64,000 bases of DNA. Source: Meandrina meandrites (taxonomy: Eukaryota; Cnidaria; Anthozoa; Scleractinia; Meandrinidae). Shown one piece after another: positions 23,797 to 36,900 of this stretch (positions within the stretch are counted from its first letter, which is position 1; each line of letters opens with the position of its first letter). The stretch is from NCBI GenBank assembly GCA_963693305.1, contig OY855912.1:4087501-4151500 (forward strand), given 5' to 3'. The notes below the pieces were generated by a model that made no database searches, was not told the origin of the DNA, and saw nothing but the letters and a program-made list of their open reading frames with translations. A program made the translations under genes and the position numbers.

Positions 23797-25808
23797 CACG
23801 CTCGCGACAAATGGCCATATCATCTTTATTAACTTGATAATAAAAAAAGCATTATTCTGAAACAAAGGTTCCATCATCGTAATTAGGCATAACCTGTTTA
23901 CCCTGACTAAAACAGGCCGACCACCCAGCCCTCTGCGATGAGTTCAGCTTTGTGTGTTGAAGGCATTTTGCATTTTGGATTGATTGCAGAAGATGCGAGA
24001 GAATTGAAAATTCCGTATCGCGAACATTTCTTATCAAACTGGAAACTAATTAGAATCCCGTAATCTCACTTTCTATGCATTCTCGTCTTTTTTCCTGTTG
24101 TCAGCCAGGGAAGATGTATCGCTGTCTCTAAAGCTCAATTTTATCCTGTCTAATTCTCCTTAAATGAGAAATAAAATAAGAAAGAAATCGATTTTTTACT
24201 CTCCCGTTGAACACACTGTTGAAATTTCACAGCCTCAATTTCGCTTTCTTAGAACATCAAAATTTTACATACTTCCTCATGGGTAGCAGGGTGGTAAAAG
24301 ACAAGCACGGATTGTGATCGCCAATTGGGCGGGTTAAGAGCAAGAATAAGGGTGATTTAAAATTGATTTGGACAGTTCCTTAGTTTTCACGGCAACAGAA
24401 AGTTTATATTCGTTTAGATGCTGTCCTAAACGGTTGATTTGTCTGCCACTTTGTTAATCCTTTAAGCTCTAAAGTCGACATCAAAGCCACATTGCTGGTC
24501 TCGATAAATTTCTTGGAGCACTAACTCTAGGACAAAACGATGAATTATGGTTCATTCAAATGCAACTTGCTTTAGTTTACTCAATGCTTGACGCAAATTG
24601 ATAATTTATCGTTAAACAGGTGTGGAAAGGCCTGCAGATACTTTTGTATCGTTCATCGTTAATAATTCAGCGACAGAAGGCTCTTTTGTAGAAGAAATTG
24701 CTTGCATTTTCGTTTCGTACCAAAGTCTTTTTAGTCATTTAATTTCACATCTTCACACTGCCGCAGACAAATAAGCCCTTTTCACTCAAACAATTGTCTT
24801 TTGATGTGGTTTGGTTTGGATATCTTTGAGGTATCGTCGCAAAATTATGGCTTCTAAATACTTTCCTCGGAACAATTCTTAAAATATAATATTAATGTAA
24901 TTTAAAGTGTAAATGTAATTTCATCAGATTAACAGTACAAAATCATGGCATTGTTGCATCTTACGAGTATTTACCAGAGTAAGCAGGGTGTTTGGACTCC
25001 TTCATGTCGTTCTGTAACGTCTGCGTAGCTCTTGAATAACGAAAGAAACTTTACTAGTCTTGAATTGTCTACTCGGGTTATTGAATACGAATTATATATA
25101 TGTTGACTTAGTCCTGTGGTTTTGTTCTTTTCCAGATTTTAAAAACAAACTTGTTTAGTTTTGCGGTTTCGTTTCACCAAAATAGCTAATTGCTGGCATT
25201 AATTTTTAAATCACGCACGGTGTGAATTGGATTGTTTTGTATCTATGTTGTATTGGTATTTTTTATAAAACCAGTCAATAATAAATATTATTATATGGCC
25301 GTGTCTAACAAAGACCAGGAACTACCAAATTCGCGAATTTGATTGGCTAAAATCGATATTGATCGCGGTCTAGATTTTCCCATCTAGACCGGCATCTAGA
25401 CCGGTTGCACTTACGTTGAGAACTTTGCATACAAATAATGCAAAAACGTTGACTTGTTTTTGCTGAAAAATTATAAATAAAAGAACCAAAAAGCTTGACT
25501 CCGAGAAAGGTAAAAAGAACAAGCAAACTTTGGAAATTACACATCAGCTAGAGTCAAATTTGCGAAGTAATTGCAAGGCCAGAAGTTAAAAGCATTTAAC
25601 ACGATTAAAAAGCGACTAAAATACCTGTAAGAATATTCTATCAGTCGATAAAAGAGGCTAGAGAAATGGAAAACATACCTGATATCGACCTTCTCTTGTT
25701 CAAATTTTTCCGTAATCGCCGTTCAGACCTTCCAGACCATTCAGGTGGTCGCACCGAAGCGAATTTTTAAACTGAAATGGTTTCTTCTTTGGCCATATAA
25801 TAAACATG
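23797..25808. other. Non-coding stretch with a possible MITE
   Basis: No supported gene. TTATTATATGGCC near 25287-25299 and its complement GGCCATATAATAA near 25792-25804 could be 13-bp inverted termini of a 518-bp element, and internal CATCTAGACCGG is duplicated; the inner arms match poorly, so this stays tentative. Confidence 0.35.
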
Positions 25809-25941
25809 TTATTAACCGAGCTTAGTCGGTCTGTATGGGAGAATCTTGACCTCGATCGTGAGTACAGACTTCACTTCGTTCGGTCTGCACTGACGACCTC
25901 GGTCAAGATTCTCCCATACAGACCTCCTGCTCGGGTAATAA
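25809..25941. mobile_element. Foldback element, ~45-bp arms
   Basis: The left arm TTATTAACCGAGC...GGTCTGTATGGGAGAATCTTGACC pairs with the right arm GGTCAAGATTCTCCCATACAGACC...GCTCGGGTAATAA. The loop includes TTCACTTCGTTCGGTCTGCACTGACG. No target duplication identified. Confidence 0.75.
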
Positions 25942-26307
25942 GAGCTAAATAATATCCTGGGAGGGGGGCTTTTAAACGGAATGAAAAAAAAAATCATTTG
26001 GAATGGAGCCACGCCAGTGTTGAACGAAATACGTTTTTAATACCTGATTCACACCAACATAACATCTTTAGTTAAACCAGGTTTAAGAAAATGAAAATCA
26101 GCAACAGACAACTGACAGACTAAATTTTACATAAGGTTCAAGTAAGCTCTAACTTGTACTTTCATTGTCCTAAATTTGAAGTCGATAAACGTCAGTCAGC
26201 AACCTCCATGAAGAAAAAAAACATAAACCATGTTTAACTAAACAACATTTAACGCAATATTTAGCCCTGTTCAGTACTGCCATCCAGCAGAGGGGGCATG
26301 TATCCCG

Positions 26308-26356
26308 GGTGGGTGGGGGGGGGGGGGTATCTAGAAACGGGGGGGGGGGGGGGGCG
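26308..26356 (+). repeat. G-rich tract, quadruplex-prone
   Basis: GGGTGGGTGGG is followed by runs of 13 and 15 G separated by about 11 bases, enough guanine for several G-quadruplexes. Surrounding 25942-27340 holds short low-complexity frames only and no supported gene. Confidence 0.8.
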
Positions 26357-27342
26357 TGGAAGAGAGTCCGCAACAAATTCCACGTGCTTGATTACCCCTC
26401 AAGCCTCAAGGAAAAAAAAGCGGAAAGTGGAGTTGCACGTAAGAAGTTTACACCAATAGGCGAACTGGTGTAGCTAAGTGTAAGATACTGCGTGTTTCTC
26501 AACCACTTTGACTCGCGCTTCGCGCACGAGAGACACTATGCTCGCGTGTTGCGGGAACGAGGAGCATTAGCGGTGAAATGTGAGCGACATTTTAATCTCA
26601 TTTTCGTTGGTTACGATTTGATTCTATTTACGTCTCACTCCTTGCTTTGCTTTATTTGATATTCCTTGCTGCTTGATTTTTACGTAGACGCTCTTTCTTA
26701 GTAACAAGGCGCGTTACTGAAGGGGGAGGGGGTGCAATGAGGAAGGGGGAGGGGGACGGCGGCGACAATGGTCTGAACTTTCCAGTTCACGTACCTTTTA
26801 CCGTTTTACTATCGGTCCCCCTTCCCCGAGTCGTTCCCGCGTCCCCCTCTCTGTTCTTTCTGCCGTTCTCTATTTTGGCGCCTTGCAATGACGTCCCCCT
26901 GCCTTTGTTGCCGTATTCCCGCCCTCTGGGCCCTCCTAAACAAGTGATGTACCGTGAAACACTCCAGGGGAGTGCCCATTTGTTTTTTTTTCTAGTGTAG
27001 AAATGTGTGTACAGTTAATAGCAAAATGAAATAAGTAGCAGCACAGTTTACGGTATATCCCGGAGCTGCTTGGAACTGTTTTTTTTAATTATATACACAG
27101 CAAGTATTGCCAAAAGTATAAACTTTGACATAAGAAAAGCTTTGGATGCTGTAAGGTGCGATCATGGTTACAAATGATAAAATATAAAGAGCCAAATTTA
27201 CTGCAGTTCGTTTTAAGAAACGAATTTTTTATTGAAAAAGTTGCCTTCTTAGAGTACAGGCTATAAAAACACTTTGCTAAAGACAAAGTCACTCTAGGCT
27301 TACTTCGCTTCTAGTTATCTATTGGATTATTATAAAAAGGAT

Positions 27343-27680
27343 TCTATGTACGTGCTATGCACGTGCTATTATGTAACATAACGGCTGAACAGTGTGCATT
27401 TGAATAAATGACTTTTGCTTCTTGTTATCTGTGAGGTTAGTACCAAACGAAATAATCTTCACACTTTAACGTGACTTGCACGTGCCGTGCAATAAAACAT
27501 GAATACAATAAAATATATAAATAAAATAAATATCACACTCCAGATATCTGAACCTGATAGTCATATTGCATTTAACACGATCGGTTTTATTCATGTACTT
27601 CCAAAAGTTTAAGAAAAAATACGTTCTGTGTTATCACGTGACTTGCACGTGTTAGGATTTGCTTTCACGTGACTTGCATG
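27343..27680. promoter_or_regulatory. Cluster of CACGTG motifs
   Basis: The phrase ACGTGACTTGCACGTG occurs at about 27469 and 27635, a variant CACGTGACTTGCATG at 27665, and ACGTGCTATGCACGTGCTA at 27346. Each contains E-box palindromes (CACGTG). It lies 0.4-0.7 kb beyond the 3' end of the giant minus-strand gene. Could be a bHLH-bound element or simply a diverged repeat. Confidence 0.3.
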
Positions 27681-28053
27681 TAGCTAACATTAGTGACACG
27701 TAAAGCTCTTTTTGTTTTACAAAACGAAAGCCTCTTCTAAACTATTTACAGACAAAGGTATTCCCAGAAGTGTAAACGTTGATATATCTTGTATCTTTCG
27801 CATAAAACGTAACTGCGTGATGGTGTATTGTGTTTTCGGTAACAATTAGAAATGGGAATATTATAAAGAAACACAAACTCAGCAGAATTGTAATTAAAAG
27901 TATGTTCTTTGATCAGAACCCATATAAAATGTGCAAAATACCTTGCTTACTTCACATTCAGGTCAGGCCTGCAGACCCGTAGCTTTTTTCTTTTTAACTA
28001 CTACTGAACACGTTTTATCACACTTAGGTCACACATCTAAGATTTTTAGCAGT

Positions 28054-30992
28054 TTAAAACTTGGATTCCCGGGACACTCTTCTTGTGCGGACGCTTTGCA
28101 TGGCCTTTGCTTTGCTCTTGCTGCAAATCTTAGCGTGCTCGTTTCCGTCTTGCGCGCGACACTCTTCCCCACAGTACCCCTGGACGTTACACTTTGAGCA
28201 CCACTCGTAAGCCACTTTGCCACACAAGCAAAAGTACTCGCAGTTGTCTGTGATGGGAAAATGAAAGGAAGACTTAGCAGATGCGTTTACAGACCTCTAG
28301 TCCTCTAGTTTATAATCTCTATATAACAGGCCTACCTATTAGACAAATCTGCCCATATAGCGAACCTCCCTACAAAGCAAACTTCCCTATTAGATAAATC
28401 TCCCTACATAACAAACCCCTTATATATCAACGAATCTCTCTATAAAACAAACTTCCCTGAGCAAAGCCTCCGACAAACCAAACCTCCCTATATAACATAC
28501 CCTTTTAATACAAAACTTCTTCAGTGGGCACTTGGTGTGTTCGATTGAAATTCTATCGAAAAAAAAAAAGAAACAGCCCACGAAGCAAGTAAAATCCCCG
28601 AAACCACTGAACCAAGCTACAAATAAACCATTTTTCACTGAACTTTTCGTCGAATAGATCGGTCTCTGGGTTATACCCAACAATAAGACAGCGCGCTCTC
28701 GGTTCCTTTCAACTTTTGCTAGTTAACTCAGGGTTTCGCCCGATGCCATTATTAGTCGCCCGTGCCAGGACACAATCCTCGCCGATAGAACACGATCGCA
28801 CTCGCGTTGCTCTTAGTTAAGGAAAAATAAATCTTGAGTTTTGGCTAAAAGAAAACGCAAAATGGTAGGCTTCGAGAGCAATCTTTTTGAGTGTCTACTG
28901 AACAGTTAGACTACTCGCCCTCAATTTGTTTGAGCGTTAAAAAGTCAACTAGGCTGCGCGTCTTTCACTATTCACACGCAGAAATCTCGAGTTCGTAGTC
29001 TTATTGTTAGAAAAACTAATTAAAATGCCAGGCTCACCTGCACCATGGAACACCTTCACATACACAGTCTTCTTGTACATCCCAGATACAATCAAGTGTT
29101 TCTCTGTTCGAGGGTCAATAATTTCAAACTTGCGCGTCAAAAGCAGGAATCTGACTGAGCCCAGGTAACCAGGCAACGTGCGGTTGATGTCCTGCCGCAA
29201 TTCGTCCAAGGTCCCGGATGGATTGATTTTCACTATCCCGGCCATATGAGCGAGGATTCCAAGCTCTGGATTGGGGCGAATCACTTTCACTTGCACTTTT
29301 TGTCGCTTCGTGTGCGAGTCTTTAAGACGAAACAAAAAATAACGTTATTGGGCTAAATTGCACGGGTAAGGTAAAGTCTGCGCCGAGCTAGCTTATCAAG
29401 GTTGTAGTAACATTAAGAGACCAGGAGTATTTCTACTCCCCTCCTCCCCTCGATGGGATGCTAGTCCATCGCAAGATTACTTCTTACCTCCCAGCATTAG
29501 TTCGCAAGCACCCATTCATACAACTGAGTGGAAAGAGGCACTATGAGAGTTAAGTATTTTCTCCCTTAAAGAAACAGTATACCCTTCCGATATGAAGAAG
29601 TTATCATTGCACCCCTTGGTTAAGATTAAGGAATCATTTTAAACCCTCCCCCCCCCCCCACCCCCATAAGCGAGAACATCATTTAATCCCTCGGGATCCT
29701 ACCTGTAAACAATAGCACGCCAGGCACGTTTTGCTCATGATCAGCATCTATGGATGACGCCCTCCGCCGCAAGGCAGCTGCCTGCCTAAGACTCTCAATG
29801 TCATCATCATCATCAAATTCATCTTCCAGCGCTTCAGAGGCAGGGGGTGATTCAGCTGGGGACTGGAGTCGAGTTTGAGAGCTTGTTGTTGAAATAACAA
29901 CCTCTGGAGTGTTCAAACGAGTCGGCGAGTTATCGCCAGGATCACTCGGCTTTAAGCTGCCGGAGGAACTGGCGACTGGTGTTTGGCCTCTTCTCGCGTT
30001 TGGCGAGGGGCTGGGTGTGGGCTGCTTGGTTGAGGTGACAGCGAATGCAAGGACCGGCTTCGGTAGATCAGCCGAATCGTCCTTTGAACGCTTTGGGCTC
30101 TGTCAAGGCGATATCAGAAACGTTGCAGCTAGTTATTAAATAGAGTTTGACACTGGCTTCTTAAAAACGTAGCGTTTTGTAAAAGTACTTGAAAGACGTT
30201 TCTCCTAATATCTTAGGTCTTCATCGATATGGGTGGAATGAGCGTGTGTAACAATAAATAAAGGTCCAAAAATTATGCACATATGCTAGCGTGCGAGAAG
30301 ACAGGAAATGTTTAAGAAGAGAAGCGGGATCATTCCCTGAGTTGGGGTCTCTTTGCTTCCAGAAATAATCATTTGTATAGTTTCTCGCTCTGTCATTGAT
30401 CTTATGATCTTTATTCATCATTCCAACCAAACCAATACAATGAAGACCTAAGATATTAGGTCAAAACCGTCTTTCAAGTGTTTTAACAAAACGTTGTATT
30501 CTACGTTTTTAAGAAGCCAGTTTCAAACATTTTACATATTTTTAATATCATGAATCCTGGCTGTAATTTTAGTACATTTCGTATTAAATAGAGTTGTTAG
30601 ATTAAAGCAGTTGTTAAACTGACGGAATGAAGGAAAACGTAGTTTCGATAAAGGGGTAACGCTAGAAATTTAAGCTTTTCAAATTCGCCATGGTGTTCGC
30701 CATTTAATCTCGATTCCAGACCTCTTTATGGCGAGTGTAAAAGAGATCTGGGAACAGAATCGGTTGCTTTCCGACACAGCGTAAAGCCAAGTTTACAAAC
30801 GTAGTTCTGTAAATGTGAAGAAGTAAAACTTCATTCATTATTGAGGTTGACAATGTCCTTATACTATTTGCAGGCTGCCGAAATAGAGAAAGACGGAGGC
30901 TAAAATCTTTAATTATGATAGTCATTCTGCACAGGCCATCAGGGTATTTTCTATTAGATTTTGTCTTGATGTTGTTAAAACACAGTGTTACC
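28054..30992 (-). CDS. Cytoplasmic tail with conserved domain and MYND-like zinc finger
   Basis: From the end of the TM exon plus 30099-29703, 29319-29038 and 28247-28054. First a Ser/Pro-rich disordered linker with an acidic run ([13 protein letters not shown]) and a PKA-like site (RRRASS). Then a compact ~90-residue folded segment ([50 protein letters not shown]), reminiscent of a beta-grasp. Last, a cysteine module [14 protein letters not shown], then GYCGEEC and EHAKIC, which aligns with MYND fingers (C-x2-C, C-x2-C, YC-x3-C, H-x3-C) except that the first pair is C-x-C. MYND fingers bind proline-rich partners, mostly in nuclear corepressors. The domain pairing with a cadherin is, to my knowledge, unusual. 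Confidence 0.75.
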
Positions 30993-33900
30993 TGAGAATT
31001 CAGCAGTTGTTCCTCTTTCTCTTCAAAAGCCGGCTCCACGGTATCTGCAAACGCCAAGGGAGTTGCATACCTAAACTGGCTATTTCCCTGTGGTTCAGGA
31101 GTGTTGCTTGCAGACCAGGCTGAACTTCCACTCGTTTTAACATATTTGTCCTGTACGGTTGGCGGTTCTTTGCCACTGTCGATGTACACCTCGGGAGTTA
31201 CCGGGGGTGTTGGATTAATTTTTGTTTCCTTTCTTTTCCGGTACAGGCAGAAAACTGCGATGACGATGATTAAAATAATGACAAACGCGGCCACGCAAGC
31301 AACAACGATGATGTAAGCTGACATGCGGTCTTCCTCTTTTGGTTCAGACTCGACTTTCTTGGTATCGCCATCAACTTTCATGATTGGTAAAGTTGTTAGC
31401 GTGGCTCCATTAAACTCAAACTTTAGTCCTTCTTTAACGTCCTCCCATAACTTGTTAACCGTTTCTTCTCGCTTCGATTTCGGCACAGTCATGTTGAACG
31501 AAGCCACAATACTCCCTTTTCTTACTCGACAGTTGGTTACAGTCGCATCAGGGTACATCTCGGATAGTTTGCTCTCACATTGACTCTGGAACTCCTGTTC
31601 CTTCCCCTTAACCACCTCGTCATAATCGCCTTCGAAGGTAATTTCCACAGGGAATGTGACAGACGGATCATTGCATGTTGTGGTGGACTCAGAGAATTGC
31701 AGTTTGCGCTGGGGTGTGAAGCTTGGCTGATTTTTAACCCAGGTCGTAACAGATACATTGGACACAAGATCGGATGTGAGGAACATTGAAACGACCTGTT
31801 TTTTTCCATCGAAAGGCACCTCTTGGAGGATAGAGACGCCTACATCGCTAGATTCCAGCTCTGAATTTGTAGCAGCGATAAAATATTTTCCGTTTTCATA
31901 ACTAGCCTTGATCAATCCATCTACAGACACAGCACCATCAACTGTAAGTTTGGTGCCTGCGGTAAAGCTTGTCCGATCTAACTGAGCACCAACGTTTGCA
32001 CCGGGGTGTGAAAAGAGGAAGAACATCTCAGCTTGTGGCGGCGAGGCTGGTGATCCATCCTTGTTCGCCAGTTTCACTGTAAATTCTAAACCACAAGATT
32101 CTCCGTCATGGTCTGGAATTTGGTATTTGAGCTCGGTCACGAACTTTGCCTTCTCTAGATAAATGAGGGACAAGAAGGTGGCGTCGTTATTCTCGATGGC
32201 TTCATTCCAGGTGACATCCATCAGCTTCGTGATCTCGTCAGTGAATCGTGATTTAGAAGAAGCAGTGATATAGCCACTAATATAAGCGACATCAACAATG
32301 TCAAACTCACAGTCTAAGTCGATGTCACCCAGCTTCTTATCAGAACAAGGGGTCGATGGCACGTTCTTAGGCGGCACTGGTGAAAGCTCTTTATTAACTG
32401 TTCTGAAAAATGTGACGTTGACTTGAGGAATACCACTTTTCTTAGAAGTAAAGGCAACTTCGCCTATATGTTCTGACATGGCCTTGGATTCTACCACTGG
32501 TCCGAAGATATAAATTGTGTCGCTGACAATTGTGTATGTGAGTCCTGTAGTGACTCCATCTAGACGCAAATCGTTCGCGCTGAATTTAACCTCTACATGC
32601 ACTGCTAAGATTCCAGCGGAGCCAGGGTTGACTCTGATCGGCATCTTCCAAGTAACTCCGTCACTTAGCGACGGAATAGCTGCTCCTTCTGTGGCTCCAA
32701 CATCAATTTCACCAACGCTTGGCTCTAAGTTGCAATAAAAAGCAAACTCTTTTGCTATGCTTGAATTTCCTACAAGCGTGGCTGTGATTTTTACCCAACT
32801 GCTGCTGTCCGCAACCAGAATCACAACACCAGAAGATGGATGGATTTGTGCAGAAGCAGGATCACTTGAGGTGAACCCAAGCAAGCCACTGTACCTGGTG
32901 AAGTTGTTGATAAGGTGAGTTGATCCATCCTCCATTTTCAGCTCAGCGAAAGGCGATACAGTTGTTCCCACAGTACCACTCAGCGTCGTGTTGACATCCT
33001 CCAAACCAAACCGAGTTATTGCAATTGCTTTAAGGACTGTAGAAGACAGCGATAGATTTACACTTCCTGAAAGGCTGCCAGCGAACTCTGCCTGTAATGA
33101 GACATCTCCGCTTAAACCGCTTCCGTCGATGGAGAAAAGATTTCGTGGGACGGGTCCAAATTCAAAGGTACCTCCAACTTGTGGTGCGTTTGTAAAAGCA
33201 AACGAAGTGTTAGGCGAAGTTGAAACGTCTTTTGTGTCCCCATTTGTCAAACCTAGAAGAACTTTGAGGTTAACTCGCTGATACTTTCCAGGGATAATTT
33301 GTTTCAGCTCAGTAACCTCTGAATCGTCGGAAATTTCAGAATGTGGAACAGCTTTGACAGTAAGGCTCTTACTGCCTACAACGGTAATATTAATCACGAC
33401 GGAGTCGACGTTCGTAACATGAACAAGAAGTTGGCCCGTTCCAGCCAAACCTCCGTCATTTGCTATGACGTAGGGCGCGCCATTGTTCTCAACGCTGAAG
33501 AGATTATTTGATTTGGACGAGTCATCCATCGTGTAACGCCCTCCTTCCATGGTAATATCTACCTCAGTTCCATTTTCGTACACCAGGAGTATCTCCAAAG
33601 CTGCCCTGTCTGGGATGCCAGCCAGACCTGCGGGGTTTGCCGGCGAGGCAATAAATGGTTGTATCATTCGTACTTTGGCAGTGTACATTTCACTGTCGTC
33701 GATGTTTATTACTCGTATCTCCAGGTTTGCTGTGGTCGTTCTTCTATTGTTACTAACCGGGCTATTATCGGTTACTGTGACTTCCAAGTTGTGCTGACTA
33801 ATTGTCTCGTAGTCCAATTCCTTTGACAATGTGATGACACCTGGTAAAGTTGTAAAGAAACAATTTCATGTTACCATGGTACGGATGAAAACTAGAGTCA

Positions 33901-36900
33901 TCCAGTTTTTGAAATAATATAACAAAACAATATGCAGCATGCAATTTCATTTTTGGAGGTAATTTTCTTATTAAACATTCGATAAGGAGGGGTGAGTACA
34001 AAAAAATAAAGAATTTCTTCGAGAACTGGAAGATCCCGCGATTTTAATAGCTACGTTGTCAAGCAATTAGACATGTACTTATGTCGTCACGCTGATGTAA
34101 CAACATTCAAATTATTCGTTTCTATTGGGCAATCTGAATTGGGAACCCTTTGAGGGCTTCTACGAAGATTTGTCAAAACGGTACTTTAAGGAGGTGGTGT
34201 ATAACAGAGTTATCGAACGGTTTTCTCATTCAAAAACTTACCTGTGATGTTGTCGATGGCAAACGTGCCCAAGCTGTTGCCATTTGTAATGGAGTACGTG
34301 AGGACACCATCATCACCATAATCATCGTCGGTAGCATTGACATCAAAGATCACTGTGGACACACTGGTGTTTTCACTCAGTTCTATGACTTGGTTATCAG
34401 CATGCTGTAGGGCCGGTGCAAATTCGTTGACACTCTGCACTGTGATAGTCACGGGCACCGAATCGTTGAGCGCGTCTGGCGTTCCCTTGTCCTTTACAAA
34501 TATGACCAATTGATACGTACGGTCGGCGGTATGGTTTTGAGTCTCTAGATCTAAACTTTGCGCGGCGCGGATGATGCCCTGATTAGACTCGATGCTGAAG
34601 AAACCTCGCTCATTGCCGCTTGCTATGGAATACACGAGTTCGCCATTGGTTCCAAAATCAGGATCCGTGGCTTTCACAGTGAGCACTTCCCCGCCACTGG
34701 CGACGTCTTCATCCACGAGCTGAGAGTAAAGGTTCTTAGCGAATGTTGGAGCGTTATCATTTACATCACTCAAGCTGACTGGCACGGTTATCGTCCCCGA
34801 CTTCCTGTTTCCGGTTGCGCTGTCTTGAGCTGTCACCACGAGGCTATAACTGGGTCGAGTCTCGCGATCCAAGGCTGCATCTATGGTGATGTTACCGGAA
34901 ATAGAGTCTATGAAGAATACGAGATCGCCATTTCCAGCGGTGATGCTGTACCGTATTTCACCGTCTGAACCGAAGTCTGCGTCCGTAGCACAAGCCTGGT
35001 AAATAAAACTGCCTTCAGCAATATCTTCACTGACTGTGATCGGTGAAACGTGCGAGGAGGCAAAACTTGGCGCAAATTCGTTCTTAAGAATAACGTGTAT
35101 AACAAGTGTTGTGTTGGAGTAGAGTAAGGGTGTCCCAGAATCCTCTGCCTTCACTACTAATGTATGAGTCCACGTGGAAAGCTCTCTGGTGTCCATGTCG
35201 AGAGAAGCTGGCGAACGAAAAAACAATTAAGTAATTACGTATTTATCACGCTTCCAAAGTGGGCTTACTACATACATATAATAACAAAGCACCCTGTAAG
35301 AAAACGCGCATTAAAAGCTTAGCCCGCTAATACAGCCGCCTCTCATCGCTCCTGGCCGGTCTGGCGTCTCGCGAAACGCCAAACCGGCCGGAAGCGATGA
35401 GAGGCGGCTGTATTAGCAGGCTAGTTAAAAGCTGTACTTCTTTTACTTTATAGAAACACATATCTAGCATGAGCAAAGAGAGTTCCATTTTGATAATCGA
35501 AATAAACGAGTGATTTTTTAGAAGATTTTTTTAAAAAAAAAACAACATATTATTCGTATTTCTATCGAGTTATAGTAACATTCGTGAAAGCTTTAATAAG
35601 GAAACTCGAAGATCTGTGAAACACTCGTTTGCGGCTCGTGTCTCACAGTATTTCTTGTTCTCCCAAAACTTCCACTTGTGTTTCCGTAATACGATGGAAA
35701 CACGTAAAGAGTTACTTAATTTCTTAAATAGGAACGAATTGAAACTTGAAACAAGCGACCATATACCGGCATGGCAAGCCAATGTGTAATGACTCAAACT
35801 GGAAGAAACCGTTTTCTTACCGTTAATTGCGAGTTCCCCAGTGGACGAGTTTAGACTCCAGAAGTCGGTGCTGTAATTACTGGAAACGAGTGAATAGGTA
35901 ACGAGCCCATTCAAACCATCATCGGGATCTGGAGCAAGGAACGTAAAAACCGCTGACCCAACAGCTGCGTCCTCGTCAACATTCACTTCGTAAAGACCTT
36001 GTGAGAATTTAGGCGCGTTATCATTTAGGTCCAGCACGCTCACGTACACGGTGAATATCGCGAACTTCACGTTTCCCGTGATATCGTTGTCACGTGCGTG
36101 AATCACTAAGGTGTAGGTTGAGGAGGTTTCGTAGTCGAGCGAGGACACGAGTTTCAATTCTCCGGTGGATGCATTGATGGTAAACATGCCTTCGTCATTG
36201 CCTACAGACAAACAAACATTGATATGTTTTTGTATATGCCATAATTACTACCTCTACAGACTGTAGACTGTTAAAATAACCGAAAGTGCCTCTGATCCAC
36301 TTTAAGTTTAGCAAACGGTGACGTCGCTATAATTTGCAGTAAATGAGCACTTGAATGGAAAACATACGATAGTTCAAAGTGGTGTCGCAACCTTACAGTT
36401 ACATAGATGCTAGAAATTTCCAATTTATCGCCTTGCAGGCTAGTCGCCGGGAAAAAGTAGTTCGCAAATGCTGGTCAAGCTCGTTAAATCAACTAAACTG
36501 CAATGTTTTAAAGGTTGATCAAAAGATGGCACGATAACGTTGATAACGCTTCAAAGGTCGAGAAATGTTTGATGTAAGAATGCGGTACACAGCAGCAATG
36601 GCCTTTTACCACGGAGACACTTATGCTGTTTTTAAATCTTAAAGGGCAGTCGATGTGCCTCACATGATAATAAAAATAAGTCAGTATCATTATGTAAGAA
36701 ACATCCAGTCGGCAGGCAATTCATTGATATTAGGATGGACAGGCTGTGACCCAGTTTAGAGCAGTGTTTGATTGACACCTACCTGAACTAATGACAAAAG
36801 ACACCTCTCCCTGCTCCCCGTAGTCCTGGTCTGTCGCATTGACCTGTACTACCAACATTCCTTCGCCAACAGCTGCGTTTTCAGCGAAGCTGAAGTTAAA

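Noticed and set aside
26737..27000. 87-codon plus-strand frame rich in Pro/Leu.
   Set aside because: Low-complexity translation of G- and C-rich DNA with no splice or family support.
28029..28223. 64-codon minus-strand frame ([16 protein letters not shown]) overlapping the last exon.
   Set aside because: Wrong frame over the MYND-like exon; the spliced phase from 29038 selects the cysteine-rich frame instead.
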